Shown here piece after piece: positions 37,306 through 48,636 of a stretch of DNA of 64,000 nt; position 1 is the first letter of the stretch; each line of letters begins with the position of its first letter. The notes beneath the pieces were generated by a model. It saw nothing but the letters and a program-made list of their open reading frames with translations. It ran no database searches and was not told the DNA's origin. A program made the position numbers and the translations under genes. Source of the DNA: Verticillium longisporum (taxonomy: Eukaryota > Ascomycota > Sordariomycetes > Glomerellales > Plectosphaerellaceae); contig JAETXT010000003.1 of assembly GCA_019188255.1 (NCBI GenBank), forward strand, positions 5,952,001-6,016,000. Reading direction: 5' to 3'.

Positions 37306-38001
37306 TCAGCCGGCGAAGGAGACGCGCTTCTTCGACTTGGGCTTGGTGGCCCGGGTGCCCGCCGCCGCCAGCTCGCTGACTCTGTCCTCGTCGGCGCCCG
37401 TGTTCTTGTTGCTGCGCTTCCTCTTCTTGCGCAGGCCGTCCTTGACATCCTCGAGTTTCGCCCTGCGCTCCTCGACCTTCTTCTCCTCCTCTAGCCTCCT
37501 CGCCTCGCGGATCTCCTCCATCTGGCGCGCCTTGATCATCTTGGACTCGATCTGGCCCTCCTTCTCAGCCTGGACAATGGAAAGAATCGTGCTCATGCTC
37601 TCCTACGCAGACTGTTAGCAATCTGGGAAGGACCAGGTGGGAAATGAGACCGTCCGGCCTGTACGCGCGTGCGCCGTGTAAAAACGTACCCGGTCGTCCA
37701 CAAAGATCTTGCCCTTCTTCTTGCCCTTGGGCTTCTCCACGCCCACGGGCGTGATCATGTTGAGCTTGGGCAGACCGAGCTCCTCGTCGGTGTACTTCTT
37801 GTTCTTGTCCCGCTTGCGCTTCTCGAGCAGGCGCGCGACCTTGTTCTGCACAATCGTCTTGGTCGAGGGCGGGGTGCCGGCTGTCTTCTTCGCGCGCACG
37901 ATGCCGTCGGGCGGGCCGGGCTTCCGGTCCTGGTGCTTGTTCTGACCGCCCTTGCCGCCGGCGTGCTTGTTCTTCATCGTCTTCGTCTTGGAGGGCGCCA
38001 T
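37306..38001 (-). CDS. LOC1: Loc1-like nucleolar 60S ribosome assembly protein
   Basis: Small basic protein of the Loc1 family, needed in yeast for 60S subunit assembly/export and for localisation of ASH1 mRNA. The start is the ATG at 37999-38001 ([16 protein letters not shown]). Exon 1 is 37690-38001 and exon 2 is 37306-37602, with an 87-base intron (GTACGT...GTAG). The product has 202 residues, close to yeast Loc1. Family landmarks are [34 protein letters not shown] and, in the C-terminal half, a long charged helix ([20 protein letters not shown]) ending KKRVSFAG, as in yeast Loc1. Fits with the two other ribosome assembly genes in the window (LSG1, LTV1), though these are 17-20 kb away. 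Confidence 0.88.
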
Positions 38002-38634
38002 CTTGGTCGGTTGTGGTGTGATGCGGTCGCAATACAGGAGGGTGGCTCTGCACTGTCAATTGGGGGTGGATAGAAGGTGGGAGGGTCTGGATTTTTTTTC
38101 AGAAGGCGGGTTGGCGATAAGGATCTGCCTGGGCCGATAAGAGATGCTCGGCCCACTTGTGCCGGGGGTTGGGGGTGGTTTGGAGGTGACAGCCCAATGC
38201 GGATTTGGTGCATGGTGAAGCTTCAGGTCCGAATCAACACCGCAATCCAAAATTCAGAACACGCTTGCTTTGTTCATTTTATGCTTTGTTCCTTATTTGC
38301 CAATTTCTTCTGCTATTCAAAAGAGAACATTTCGAGGTCCATTTACGGAGAGGGGCCGCATCTTCATAGCCGTCCTTGCATGTTCGTATGCTGTCGTGCT
38401 TGGTGGAATGCTATCTACGACGGCCCCAATCCTGGGACGCGCGATGCAAGTTGAAGAAACCTCTCATTCAGGGACTGCCGGACAGCTTGGACGGAGTCAG
38501 ATGCGACTAATCGAATAACAAGGCAGACAATCGCTCCCTTGCTTCCACCGCATCCCATTCCACCAGAACACGGTTCCTTGGGTCCTCCATTTTGCTTCTT
38601 ACGAGCGGTCCATAGCTGCTTGTCCTTCCTCGGT
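38002..38634. other. Upstream region of LOC1
   Basis: About 630 bp between LOC1 and the decayed gene; no gene seen, likely the LOC1 promoter. Confidence 0.5.
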
Positions 38635-39480
38635 TCATGAATCTCCAACGTTCGCTCTCTGGATATTTGGCGCCCTTTCGCCCAAGAACTTTTCACGCAG
38701 GTACTTCCAGTAGATGGCGTCAAATGCCCAGCTCTTTCTCACGGAATAATCGAGCCAGAAACGGCCAGTATCCCAGCTTTCCCACATGTATGATGACAAA
38801 GGAGATGTTAGCAGAAAATCTGCGCCCTTATTTGCTTCTTCCATTGCCGAAAGCCAGATTTCGAGTCGTTGCTGGTCGCCCAACGGAAGATTTGACGGGC
38901 GACATGCTTGTTCCTGCAGTCATCCTCTGTAGAGACCATGTCGTTGTGCTGGAAGACCAGCGTCGCCATCTGCATGTCAACTAGTTCTATGTACCACTCA
39001 TCTGATACGTGGCCTCCTCAGGCGGGAAGATCAGCTTGGAAACATTAAAGAGATGCACCATGTTGTTCATGTTATAGTGATGGGACGTCCAGGTATTTCA
39101 TACATCGAGGCCATAACAAAAGACCTGAGGGGTCGCGCATTGTACATTATGCGCCACTGACAGTCAGACGATGTCTGAGCAATTAACTGCAGCCTCCGGG
39201 CTCAGGTAATGAGGGTGTAGTGTAGCCAGCGACTGGCAACGTCTGTATTCATCGTCAAATCTAGGACCTAAAGAAAGGTGGCATCAATCAAGCGTAGTCA
39301 CACCCTGCAGTAAATTTCTCAATCTGATGTCGGTGTATATGGACGAGCCCAAACGAAAGCTCTTCATGCCCATCATGCCAAAACATGACAGAGTTTTGAA
39401 AAGCGAAAAGAATATTCAACACCAGGTTTTCGCTGGTGGCCATCCACCTGACAAGAAATTTGCCCTTCACGGACTATATT
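38635..39480 (-). pseudogene. Probable decayed gene, possibly phosphotransferase (APH)-like C-terminus
   Basis: A 3' exon-like frame (38635-38904, acceptor CTGCAG) reads DFLLTSPLSSYMWESWDTGR and WLDYSVRKSWAFDAIYWKYL, then stops at 38637. The DTGRFW...FDAIYW pattern resembles the end of fungal phosphotransferase-like proteins, though this is from memory and weak. Further upstream, coding-like pieces appear in changing frames: VDMQMATLVFQHNDM, WRIMYNARPLRSFVMASMYE, DDEYRRCQSLATLHPHYL and FQNSVMFWHDGHEEL. Stops lie between them and few canonical splice sites connect them. I read this as a degenerate multi-exon gene. A real intron-rich gene cannot be excluded. Confidence 0.4.
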
Positions 39481-39941
39481 TCTACCATGTATAGGTCAAT
39501 GTATTAATGGACGTCAGCTGAGGCGGACATCATTCTTTCCCGCTGCTTGAAACACTGATCATGAATGATCGTGTGTAGTAGGGCATGTCGGGTGTGCCAG
39601 CTGCCCTTGTTTCGTATATTCAGCACAGCACTACTATGCATTATTTCGTCGTACATTATTGCATCTGCACTATAAAAAGGATGGACGGATCATCGCTCTG
39701 TATCTGGGTAAACCTCCAACACTAAGAGCCATGGATGCATGTTGCAGATGTGTGAGACACTCCTATTGGATACCCCGAACCAGGATCTCGGTACCAATTC
39801 CAACCCCTGCTGCATGATAGGGTCGTGTCTTTTTTTCCATCGCTATACAAGAACATTAAACAGCAGTTCCCCGCCGTGATTCCTTCCAGAACACATCGCC
39901 ATCAAGTCCAATCGACCCGGCTCATCAGCCAAGCGTACGCG
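39481..39941 (+). promoter_or_regulatory. Upstream region of the permease with TATA box
   Basis: TATAAAA at 39671-39677 lies about 265 bp before the permease ATG, in sequence less GC-rich than elsewhere. No open frame of note. Confidence 0.5.
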
Positions 39942-41704
39942 ATGGAGAACAAGGGAGGCTACCAAAAGTCGCCAACAGAACGCGAGGATGACGTCGACGA
40001 GAGGCGGTCGACATCGCCAACTACCAGCGACGACTACGGCAATGGACTGCGGCTAGGCGGCACGGGCCAGGACTGGCGCGACATGCAGCGACTTGGCAAG
40101 AAACAGCAGTTCAAGCGCAACTTCTCACTGTGGTCGGCCTTGGGCTTCGTCGCCATCTACATGGCAACCTGGGAGTTTGTTCTCGTCTCGCTGTCCGTCG
40201 GCTTCACGAATGGCGGGTTCGCTGGACTCTTCTGGTGCTTCATCACCACCACCGCCGCCTATTCCACCGTCGTCTTCTCCCTCGCCGAGATGGCCTCTAT
40301 GGCGCCGACGTCGGGAGGGCAGTACCACTGGGTTTCCGAATTTTCGCCTCCGTCGTACCAGAAGGTGCTTTCGTACGCGTCTGGATGGATGACAACGCTG
40401 GGATGGCTTGCCAGTCTCGCCAGTAGCGTCTACGTCCTCGCCTACCAGGTCCAAGCCTGTATCAACGCCACGAACCCAGACTACGCCTTCACCAGCTGGC
40501 AGATCACCCTCCTCATGTGGGCCATTCTCTTACTCACTGATAGGCTCAACACCTACGGAACGCGAGTCTTCCCGCAGCTCGAGGCGGGGAGCCTGATCGG
40601 TCACATTGGTGGCTTCTTCGTCGTCAAGATTAGGTTGTGGGAGGTGTGCGATAAGAACTCAGCCCGAGACGCCTTCCTGACGTTTCAGGACCAGAGCGGA
40701 TGGGAGAACATGGGCGCTGCGTACTTGACGAGTCAGATTTACATCATGTGGTGCTGCTTCGGCTCCGATAGTATTGTACACATCGCCGAGGAGGTAGAGA
40801 ACGCGTCGATCGTGGTGCCGAGGGCCATGGTATGGTCATATGTTGGCAACGTGTTCTTTGGATTCATCATGCTCATCACAATGCTGTTCTGCATCGGTCC
40901 TATCGAGGATGTGGTAAGTTTCTTCCCAGACTCTTGTGCGTCAGGTCGTACTACAGGCAATACTAAACGTCTCCCCAGATCGAATCTGACTGGCCCTTCA
41001 TTGTTCTCTTCGACAGGACGGGCTCAAGCGGCCTGAACCTGTTCTTCAACATTCTGCTCTGGGTGCTGATCTACCTCGGCAACATCACCGCTCTGGCGAC
41101 TTGTGCTCGCGAGACTTGGGCTTTTGCCCGAGACAAGGGCCTTCCCTTTTCGGGCTTCATCGGACACATGTAAGATTCTCCGATCGCCGCCAGAGGGTGA
41201 GTAGGCCTTCCGTTGTTCCATCGCTGACATGACTTGAACAGGGACAACAAGTGGAAGATTCCCTTCAACTCCGTGTACGTCATCTCCGGCGTCTGCGTTC
41301 TCCTGAGCCTCATCCAAATCGGCTCCGACGCCGCCTTCAACATCCTCGTCTCCCTCTCTACCCTCGGCCTCATGAGCACCTACATGCTCAGCATCGGCTG
41401 CGTCCTCCTCAAGCGCATCAAACACGAGCCCCTCCCCCAAGCACGTTGGAGCCTTGGACGCTACGGCCTAGCCATCAACGGCTTTGCTTTCCTATACAGC
41501 GGCTTCATCATTGTCTTCTGTTGCTTCCCTCTGTCTCTGCCCGTGGGTGTAGCCGACGCGAACTGGGCGCCTCTCATCTGGGCAGCCGTCATTGCTCTTG
41601 CCACTGTCATGTACTTTGTGCAGGGGAGGAAGACGTATACTGCGCCTGTCGATTTTGTGGAGGGCAGGAAGGCGGAGGGAGTAGAGCTACAACAATCTAC
41701 TTGA
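39942..41704 (+). CDS. Amino-acid/GABA/choline-type permease (APC superfamily)
   Basis: Plasma-membrane transporter of the amino acid-polyamine-organocation superfamily, in the fungal GABA/choline permease group (Uga4/Hnm1-like). The start at 39942 (MENKGGYQKSPTERED) is the first ATG after the TATA box. Exons are 39942-40913, 40979-41169 and 41242-41704, giving 541 residues. A hydrophilic N-terminus leads to QFKRNFSLWSALGFVAIYMA, then about 12 helices. Family landmarks are EMASMAPTSGGQYHWVSEF, a domain with FGSDSIVHIAEEVENASIVV and PRAMVWSYVGN, and ETWAFARDKGLPFSGF. The C-terminus is short and charged. Around residues 225-235 (VVKIRLWEVCDK) three charged residues sit where a hydrophobic helix is normal, which could be divergence or local error. 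Substrate not predictable. Confidence 0.9.
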
Positions 41705-43250
41705 AATTAGGCGTGAGGGGGTGCTTATTAGAGATGTCTCCGTAGCTTGTAGCGTGGCAATTAGCCCTTATCGATTTTTCAACCATATCGACACATAGTT
41801 GAGACCGTGACGTCGTACGTGGAGGTTGAACGCAACCCCAAGAAGGGAGCAGGTTCCGCCCCTGTTTTATCGACTGCGATGAGCCAACAGTTCTGAAAGA
41901 GGATGAATTACACCATGTGTTCAATATGCTGGATCAACAGCTCGTTGACCTGATTCATGATGCTATGATGGAGAGGAGAAGCTTCAAAGTATGGAGGGGG
42001 GGGGGAAGAACCCAGTTTCAAGTATCTCTACCAATTGTCCGAGCTCGTTGCTTGATGGCCGCGCTCTTCTTGTAAACCCCAAAATACTATAGCTTCAGCT
42101 CTATTTCCTTGTATTGCCGCGATCTCTTACTGGCTGAGTTATGGCAGAGCAGACGGAAAGCGTAATTATATGTGGCGGTGATGAAGGGGTCTGGCAATGA
42201 GACTCATCATCTCAAGGTTGGTGACCTTGGTGTTCTAGCTGCTTGCTGCTTCGTAGCACCGCATTCTAAGAACACCCGCATCGATGCATCCATACTTCGT
42301 GAGGCTTCGTTTCGAAAAGATATGATCCGACCCCTCTACATATCGTCAGTTCTCGTGACAAATTTGCGCTCTTGCTGCGATTCTGGTGGCAACCAGACAA
42401 GTAAGGGGCCAAGCCGCTGTGGGTTGACCCCTCGATCGGGAACAACGGTGCTGAAGCGTGGCAGCAAGCCGCTGCGGGGATACCGACAAAGATATGTCAC
42501 GGCACCAGTGTCCCCGCCCCGCGTCCAGTATGACATGCTGATTGAGAGCTCCATGAGTTTTGAATCAGGACTTCTCTAAGGACCGCGAGTGAAAAACTAG
42601 GACGACAGCGGGAACCTCATTCAGTCGGGGTCAGATCAGTAGCCATGGAAGTCGCGGGCAAAGATGGCTTCATCCTACCTTGCTCAAGGACGAGGGAACA
42701 TCTCCCGAGGGCTGTATAATTGGAGGGCTCATGGTCATAGAAGAAGGGGCCGTAAGAGGCCATACAAGTCGAGCCCTGGGACAAGCCGTCACGATCGCGC
42801 GGCAGGTGGGAAGGAACCCTCATGTCAATGATACGTGTCAGTAACCTGCGAGACCAGTTGTCGCGATGCTCTGTCTTCATGTTAGGGGCGTCACTGCCTT
42901 GCGGATGAATTCCTGTGATTGATGATGCCGTTGAATGCCGACGAAATCCATCTCAAACCAGCATAGGCGATTCTGGACGGAAATGACATGAAAAATTGTT
43001 GAAGGTTGAGATGGATCAGACCTCGGTGACAAGATGGTCAAGGCTCGGTGACGATAGACAGTAACTGGTCTGATAAGAACCGACAATGAGTGGGGCAGCG
43101 ATACCGGTCACAAATTCCAGCTCCCAAGTGCCGACTCATAGCTTCGACTCATCTATCTTGCCCATCCAACACTCACCCAATTGGTACCAGAAGACGCCAA
43201 TTCACGCCAGTTTTGCTCTCAGGCGTGCCCGGAGCACTCCTCAAGCGATC
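41705..43250. other. Spacer upstream of ArgJ, with possible CPC1/Gcn4-like sites
   Basis: 1.5 kb with only short frames. CGACTCAT occurs at 43132-43139 and 43145-43152, near the ArgJ start, similar to the TGACTCA site of Gcn4/CPC1. A G run lies at 41998-42004. No gene or RNA seen. Confidence 0.45.
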
Positions 43251-44645
43251 ATGGCCGCCTCATTCAAGGCACTGCCTCAGCAATTGACCCTGACCCGCTC
43301 CTTCGCCCGCTGCTACTCCGTCTCCGCCGAGAGCATCCCGGCGGCCAAGAAGAAGTATGTGCCCACCGAGGGCAGCTACCCGCAGGGCTTCCAGGCGAGC
43401 GGTATCCTCGTGGGCGTCAAGCCGGGCAACAAGACCAAGCCCGACCTCGCCTTCCTGACCTCGGACCGCCCGTGCGCCGCCGCCGCCGTCTTCACGAAGA
43501 ACAAGTTTCAGGCGGCGCCCGTGACGTTCAGCCGCGACCTCCTCAAGCGCCGCGGCAACCGCGGCATCCGCGGCGTGCTCATCAACTCGGGGTGCGCCAA
43601 CGCCGTGACGGGCAAGGGCGGTCTCGAGGACGCGTCGCTCATGGCCAAGGCGGCGGACGAGCAGCTCGGCGGCGAGGACGGCGCGGGCTCGTCGACCATT
43701 GTCATGAGCACGGGCGTCATCGGGCAGAGGCTGCCGATCGACAAGATTGTGGGCAACGTCGGGGCGGCGCACGGGGCGCTGGGCTCGCGGCACAAGGACT
43801 GGCTCGCGTGCGCGACGGCCATCTGCACGACGGACACGTTCCCGAAGCTCATGTCGAGGACCTTTTCGCTGCCGTCGTCGCCGGGCGTCGAGTACAGGAT
43901 GGCGGGCATGACCAAGGGCGCCGGCATGATCCACCCCAACATGGCCACGCTGCTGGGCGTCGTGGCGACCGACGCGCCCATTTCGCCGGGCGTCATGCCG
44001 TCGGTGCTCAAGCACGCCGTCGACAGGTCGTTCAACAGCATCACGATTGACGGCGACACGTCGACCAACGACACGGTGGCGCTGCTCGCCAACGGTGCCG
44101 CCGGCGGGCAGGAGATTAGCTCTGTCGACTCGCCCGACTATGCGGCCTTCCAGACTGTGCTGTCTGATTTCTCTGCCGATCTCGCCAAGCTCATTGTCCG
44201 CGACGGCGAGGGTGCCACCAAGTTTGTCACCATTCGTGTCGTTGACTCGGCGAGCGAGGAGGCGGCACGCAAGGTGGCCAGCACGATCGCGCGGTCGCCT
44301 CTTGTCAAGACGGCACTGTACGGACGCGATGCCAACTGGGGCCGCATTCTGTGTGCCACGGGCTATGCTCTCATCTCGGAGCCGGGCCAGGACATCAACG
44401 AGGTGGCCTCGATTGTGTCGGAGAACACGAATGTGTCGTTCGTGCCTACAGACGGCAGCGCTGAGCTGAAGCTGCTGGTCAACGGCGAGCCGGAGACGGT
44501 GGACGAGGCCCGAGCCTCGGAGATTCTGGAGCTCGAGGACCTGGAGATCCTGGTGAAGCTGGGGACGGGCGATAAGCAGGCAACGTATTGGACATGCGAC
44601 TACAGCCACGAGTACATCACCATCAACGGCGACTACCGGACATAG
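43251..44645 (+). CDS. Arginine biosynthesis bifunctional protein ArgJ (ornithine acetyltransferase)
   Basis: Mitochondrial enzyme that transfers acetyl from N-acetylornithine to glutamate, and can also make N-acetylglutamate, in the cyclic arginine pathway. It is intronless. The start at 43251 ([20 protein letters not shown]) opens a positively charged presequence; the same frame upstream lacks protein character. Length is 464 residues, usual for the family. Autoprocessing occurs at Ala-Thr in [13 protein letters not shown], here Ala232/Thr233; Thr233 would be the nucleophile of the beta chain. Other conserved parts are [54 protein letters not shown] and [15 protein letters not shown]. The product ends [10 protein letters not shown]. 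Two CGACTCAT sites just upstream suggest general amino acid control. Long antisense frames here are GC shadows. Confidence 0.96.
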   Translation: MAASFKALPQQLTLTRSFARCYSVSAESIPAAKKKYVPTEGSYPQGFQASGILVGVKPGNKTKPDLAFLTSDRPCAAAAVFTKNKFQAAPVTFSRDLLKRRGNRGIRGVLINSGCANAVTGKGGLEDASLMAKAADEQLGGEDGAGSSTIVMSTGVIGQRLPIDKIVGNVGAAHGALGSRHKDWLACATAICTTDTFPKLMSRTFSLPSSPGVEYRMAGMTKGAGMIHPNMATLLGVVATDAPISPGVMPSVLKHAVDRSFNSITIDGDTSTNDTVALLANGAAGGQEISSVDSPDYAAFQTVLSDFSADLAKLIVRDGEGATKFVTIRVVDSASEEAARKVASTIARSPLVKTALYGRDANWGRILCATGYALISEPGQDINEVASIVSENTNVSFVPTDGSAELKLLVNGEPETVDEARASEILELEDLEILVKLGTGDKQATYWTCDYSHEYITINGDYRT

Positions 44646-45194
44646 AGGGGGGGCTCTGGAGGGGAGATTGTTCGTATGAAGTGGTACGATGGTTGTATTT
44701 GGTAGCACTACTTGGTTTTCACCCTATAGACTGTTCATGGCCTGTTGAATGTGCCTTGTCTTGATCCTCTGCTGATTGGGCTGTGACTTCGGGATATAAT
44801 TCCAGGACCCTCACCCATTGGTGAACCCCCCTCGCAGCGGCGTTCGAGGTTCGAGGCTAGTACAGTCAGCAGCCGAGGCCCAGAGGCGGGGGAATCGCAC
44901 CACCCCCTGGACCTTCTGCAGCCTACAGGCGGCAAACCCCAGACAAAGCTGTTCTTAGCGGCCAGATCCCCGCCCCAGCCCGCCTCGGCCGGGGGTCTCA
45001 TCTCCAATTCGAACCTCGGCTGCCGACCTCTACTTCATCTACCGTGTCCCACTCGCTGCCTCTGCATCTCCATTCTGAGAGCTTTCATCAACATCACGAC
45101 GGGAACCATCCAAGTTCACGACCTGAAGGACCCAGTCTCAACTCCACAACACTCTCTACCTCTCCCACCAGAAGCCAAGCAGCACCCTTTCACA
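44646..45194. other. Spacer between ArgJ and the acyl-CoA dehydrogenase
   Basis: About 550 bp, presumably promoter of the dehydrogenase; no gene seen. Confidence 0.5.
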
Positions 45195-46826
45195 ATGACG
45201 TCCAAAGTCCCTGCGATTGTGAGCATCCTCCATCCCCCACTCCAGAAATCGCATGATGTCAGACCTCCTGCTCACACCACGGCCCAGGTTCTCAATCGCC
45301 TCAGCGAGCGGGCCAAGGAGACCCTTGATAAGGTCGCCAAGTTCGTCGAGGAGGACTGCATCCCGTAGGATCCCCGCTGCCTGCTTTCGCCAGAGAGCGA
45401 AATGTATGTGTGTGTGTTTGTGCTGAGCTGACCGGTGGAAACAGCGCCGACCCCGTTCTCGAGGCACAGATTGGCGAGGGCGATGACCGCTGGAAGAGCC
45501 ACCCTTCCATCGTCGAGGACCTGAAGGCCAAGGCCCAGAAGCTCGGCCTCTGGAACATGTTCCTCCCCAAGGGCCACTACAAGGAGTCGCCCGGCTTCAC
45601 CAACCTCGAGTACGGCCTCATGGCTGAGTGGCTCGGCCGCTCCCGCGTCGCCTCCGAGGCTGTCAACTGCGCTGCCCCCGACACGGGCAACATGGAGGTC
45701 CTCGCCAAGTACGGTAACGAGGCGCAGAAGGCCCAGTGGCTGAAGCCTCTGATGGACGGCAAGATTCGATCCGGCTTCCTCATGACGGAGCCCGACGTCG
45801 CTTCGTCTGACGCGACCAACATTCAGCTGAGCATCCGCAAGGAGGGCAACGAATACGTTCTGAACGGCTCCGTAAGCACTCTGACGCACCGAACGAGAAA
45901 ATTTAGTGCCCAACCCCCACTAACGCTTCCTAGAAATGGTGGTCCAGCGGTGCTGGTGACCCCAGGTGTTCCATCTACATCGTCATGGGCAAGAGCGACC
46001 CCAACAACAAGGACCCGTACAGGCAGCAGTCCGTCGTGCTTGTGCCCGCCGACACCAAGGGCATCACCATTCACCGCATGCTCAAGGTTTACGGCTACGA
46101 TGATGCCCCCACGGCCACGGCCACATCACCTTCAAGGACGTCCGCGTTCCCGTCAGCAACCTCGTTCTCGGCGAGGGCCGCGGTTTCGAGATCATCCAGG
46201 GTCGTCTTGGACCCGGCCGCATCCACCACGCCATGCGCACCATTGGCGCCGTAAGTTTCCTGCCTTTGCCTTGCATTTGTCAGATTACGTTTAGGCGACG
46301 TGGCTGACCAGATCAGGCCGAGAATGCGCTCGACTGGATGCTCATGCGCATCAACGACCCCTCCAAGAAGCCTTTCGGCCAGCAGCTCGCCGAGCAGGGC
46401 GTCATCCTCGAGTGGGTCGCCAAGTCGCGTCTCGAGACCGACGCGGCACGTCTCGTGGTCCTCAACGCGGCCATCAAGATGGACGACCTCGGCCCCAAGA
46501 AGGCCCTCAAGGAGATTGCCGAGGCCAAGGTGCTCGTGCCGCAGACGGCGCTGACGGTCATTGACCGCGCCATCCAGACGTTCGGCGGCGCCGGCGTCTG
46601 CCAGGACACGCCGCTGGCGGCGTCGTGGGCGGGCATCAGGACGCTGCGGTTGGCGGACGGACCGGACGAGGTGCACCTCAGGCAGATGGGCAGGAACGAG
46701 AACAAGAGGGGCAAGGAGGTGACGGACAAGATCAAGGGACAGCAGGCCAAGACGCAGGCGTTGCTGAGCCAGTACAAGGTCCAGATCGCGCAGCCGGGGA
46801 CCAAGATCAACAAGTCGAGGTTGTAG
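45195..46826 (+). CDS. Acyl-CoA dehydrogenase with C-terminal SRL (peroxisomal signal), one frame break
   Basis: Flavoprotein that oxidises acyl-CoA to enoyl-CoA; the ACAD10/11-like branch is suggested. Five exons: 45195-45218 (MTSKVPAI), 45288-45364, 45445-45871, 45934-46250 and 46317-46826. The chain is in phase except exon 4, which is 317 instead of 318 bases. The frame breaks at the C run 46106-46110; a sixth C turns TATATSP into [19 protein letters not shown], giving 451 residues. Motifs are [56 protein letters not shown] and [13 protein letters not shown], the last two typical for the C-terminal helical domain. The end is INKSRL; SRL fits the PTS1 peroxisome signal, while no mitochondrial presequence is evident. 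Confidence 0.92.
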
Positions 46827-47745
46827 ACGGTTGTGACTCAGGCAGCGCGGGGCCCTCTAGGTTTCACTGTATTGTAAGCGATAGGATGCATCATCTGGTG
46901 AGACATGGATCTGGGGATGGATCTTTGGAAAAGAGCTTCTGCCGGCGTGTCCAATTGAGAGAGCTGATTCGACAAGGCCTACTGTGATTTTCGGCGTCAA
47001 GACAACGATGGGGCCGGTGTCTGTTGAGTTCTGGAACCATGACCCTGACCAGACCTTGACCCTGAACCCTGTCTGCCATTCGAGCCTGATGAGTTGTCAA
47101 TGAGCTAGGGGACCCGAATGCAACCATGGATGGATGGGAGAGAGAAGCTCAAGCTCATGGTTTCGACGCGGGCGGGCGACTGCCTGTCAATTGCAGTGGC
47201 CCCGGGGTCCATTCCAGCAAGTTGGGAGGGGCAACGGGGGGCAACGACGCTGCAGCGGGCTGGCCGGGGTCGGGGCCACCTGCTGCATTCCGGGTGGCAC
47301 TTCACTCCCTGCCGCCCCCTGCACACTGGCCCTGCCAGTGCCAGGAGCTCCCCCGTTGCCCCGCCGACCATGAAACTTGGTGTACTTTGCCTCCCGCCCA
47401 GCGAGCTTCCAACCCACCAGGCCGGACCTCCTTCGGTGCACTTTTTCACACCTCCTCACCCGACATTACACACAATCCTGTCAACGTCATAACACCTCGT
47501 CGCAACAAACAGGACATTCAAATAACAGACCTGCTCCTCCGCATTGCGACTCTGCATCCTTCGCTGTTCACACACATTGCGACCACAACCCTTACCACTT
47601 CATACCAGACACTCTTCAACCTCTTCCGCTCGAGTCAGAAAGTCCATCTCCCTTGCTTCCCGTCGCAAGAAACTTTGTGACTACGGTACACCCAGTCTTA
47701 TATCTTTGAAGCAAAGAAGAAGAAAAGAAAACGACCTCAGCCAAA
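46827..47745. other. Spacer upstream of the Spo12-like gene
   Basis: 0.9 kb with short frames only; the last 250 bases are C/A-rich and look like a leader. No gene seen. Confidence 0.5.
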
Positions 47746-48209
47746 ATGTCTTCCAACGTTCTCGCCGCCAAGGACGTCAACGCCCCCTTCGCCATCGCCG
47801 ATCAGACCGCCGTCAAGGGCGACGTCAAGAGCATGGAGTACCACCGCCAAGTTCTCCAGAACAAGATGGAGCAGGAGAAGTACGTGATTCCGCCGCCGCG
47901 CGACCACCCAGTCCAATGCAAACAGGAACACGTCCTAACAAGCGACACCCACAGGTCCCAGCAGTACATCTCACCCTCCGACAACATCATGAGCCCCTGC
48001 TCCGCCAAGCTCAACGCCCTGCGCAACAAGCAGATTGGCAAGTGAGTTGACCCTTTCTCTCAGAAATACACTTTCTTTCGGGCTGTACTGACACAAGCTG
48101 CAGGGTCAAGCCCAAGTCGCTCTTCGCGCAGGCATCGTCTAAGAAGCTCGATGGCGACGCCCTGTTCGGCGCCAAATCTCGATCCATCCCCAAGGTCAAC
48201 GACTCCTGA
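47746..48209 (+). CDS. Spo12-like cell-cycle protein
   Basis: Small protein of the Spo12 family, in yeast a nucleolar regulator of mitotic/meiotic exit (FEAR network). Exons are 47746-47879, 47955-48041 and 48104-48209, giving 108 residues. The start ATG has an AAAATG context. The family block is SPSDNIMSPCSAKLNALRNK, followed by KPKSLFAQASSKKL. The SP sites fit phosphoregulation known in the family. Intron 1 (47880-47954, donor GTACGT, branch CTAAC) is 75 bases long, keeps frame and has no stop, so its retention would add 25 residues. This makes the exact protein ambiguous, but the splice sites are strong. It is convergent with DRG1. Confidence 0.85.
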
Positions 48210-48636
48210 GCACACATGTCCCCTCATGCGTGTCTTTTGCGATTGTTTATGACTCGGGTATCGGTTTGGGAAAGGTCACGACGGTTCGGTTTTGGGGCGA
48301 TTACTTCCTTGTTTTTTTTTCGTCGTCCCTTAGAGAGGGGACGCTTTCTCCATTTTTGCCTATCCCCCCCAGAGGGGATTGCCATTGGCGTTCAGGGCTT
48401 AGGGATCATTGGCCTACAAAGGCGTGTTAGGATAGAGAGAAGGATCACGACACGAAACGAACAAACGCTCGAGGGCTTCCTCTCCTTCCTTCCAGAGGGA
48501 GCCCTTCTCTCAGGCAATGTATTTACGGGCCTTTATTGACTAGCCTGGCTGCCGGCAAGGCGAAGAAGATACAATCATCTCCCTTTCCCTACCACCACTC
48601 CCCCCCGTCTCCGTATTTTATATCATGTGAACCGCT
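48210..48636. other. Spacer between convergent SPO12-like and DRG1
   Basis: 3' regions with T-rich runs (48311-48322); no gene seen. Confidence 0.5.

Noticed and set aside
42172..42579. 135-codon plus-strand frame upstream of ArgJ
   Set aside because: No domain or motif, composition not coding-like, and no convincing start context.
43260..44708. 482-codon antisense frame over ArgJ
   Set aside because: GC-bias artefact; no family features, and the sense strand carries an intact ArgJ.
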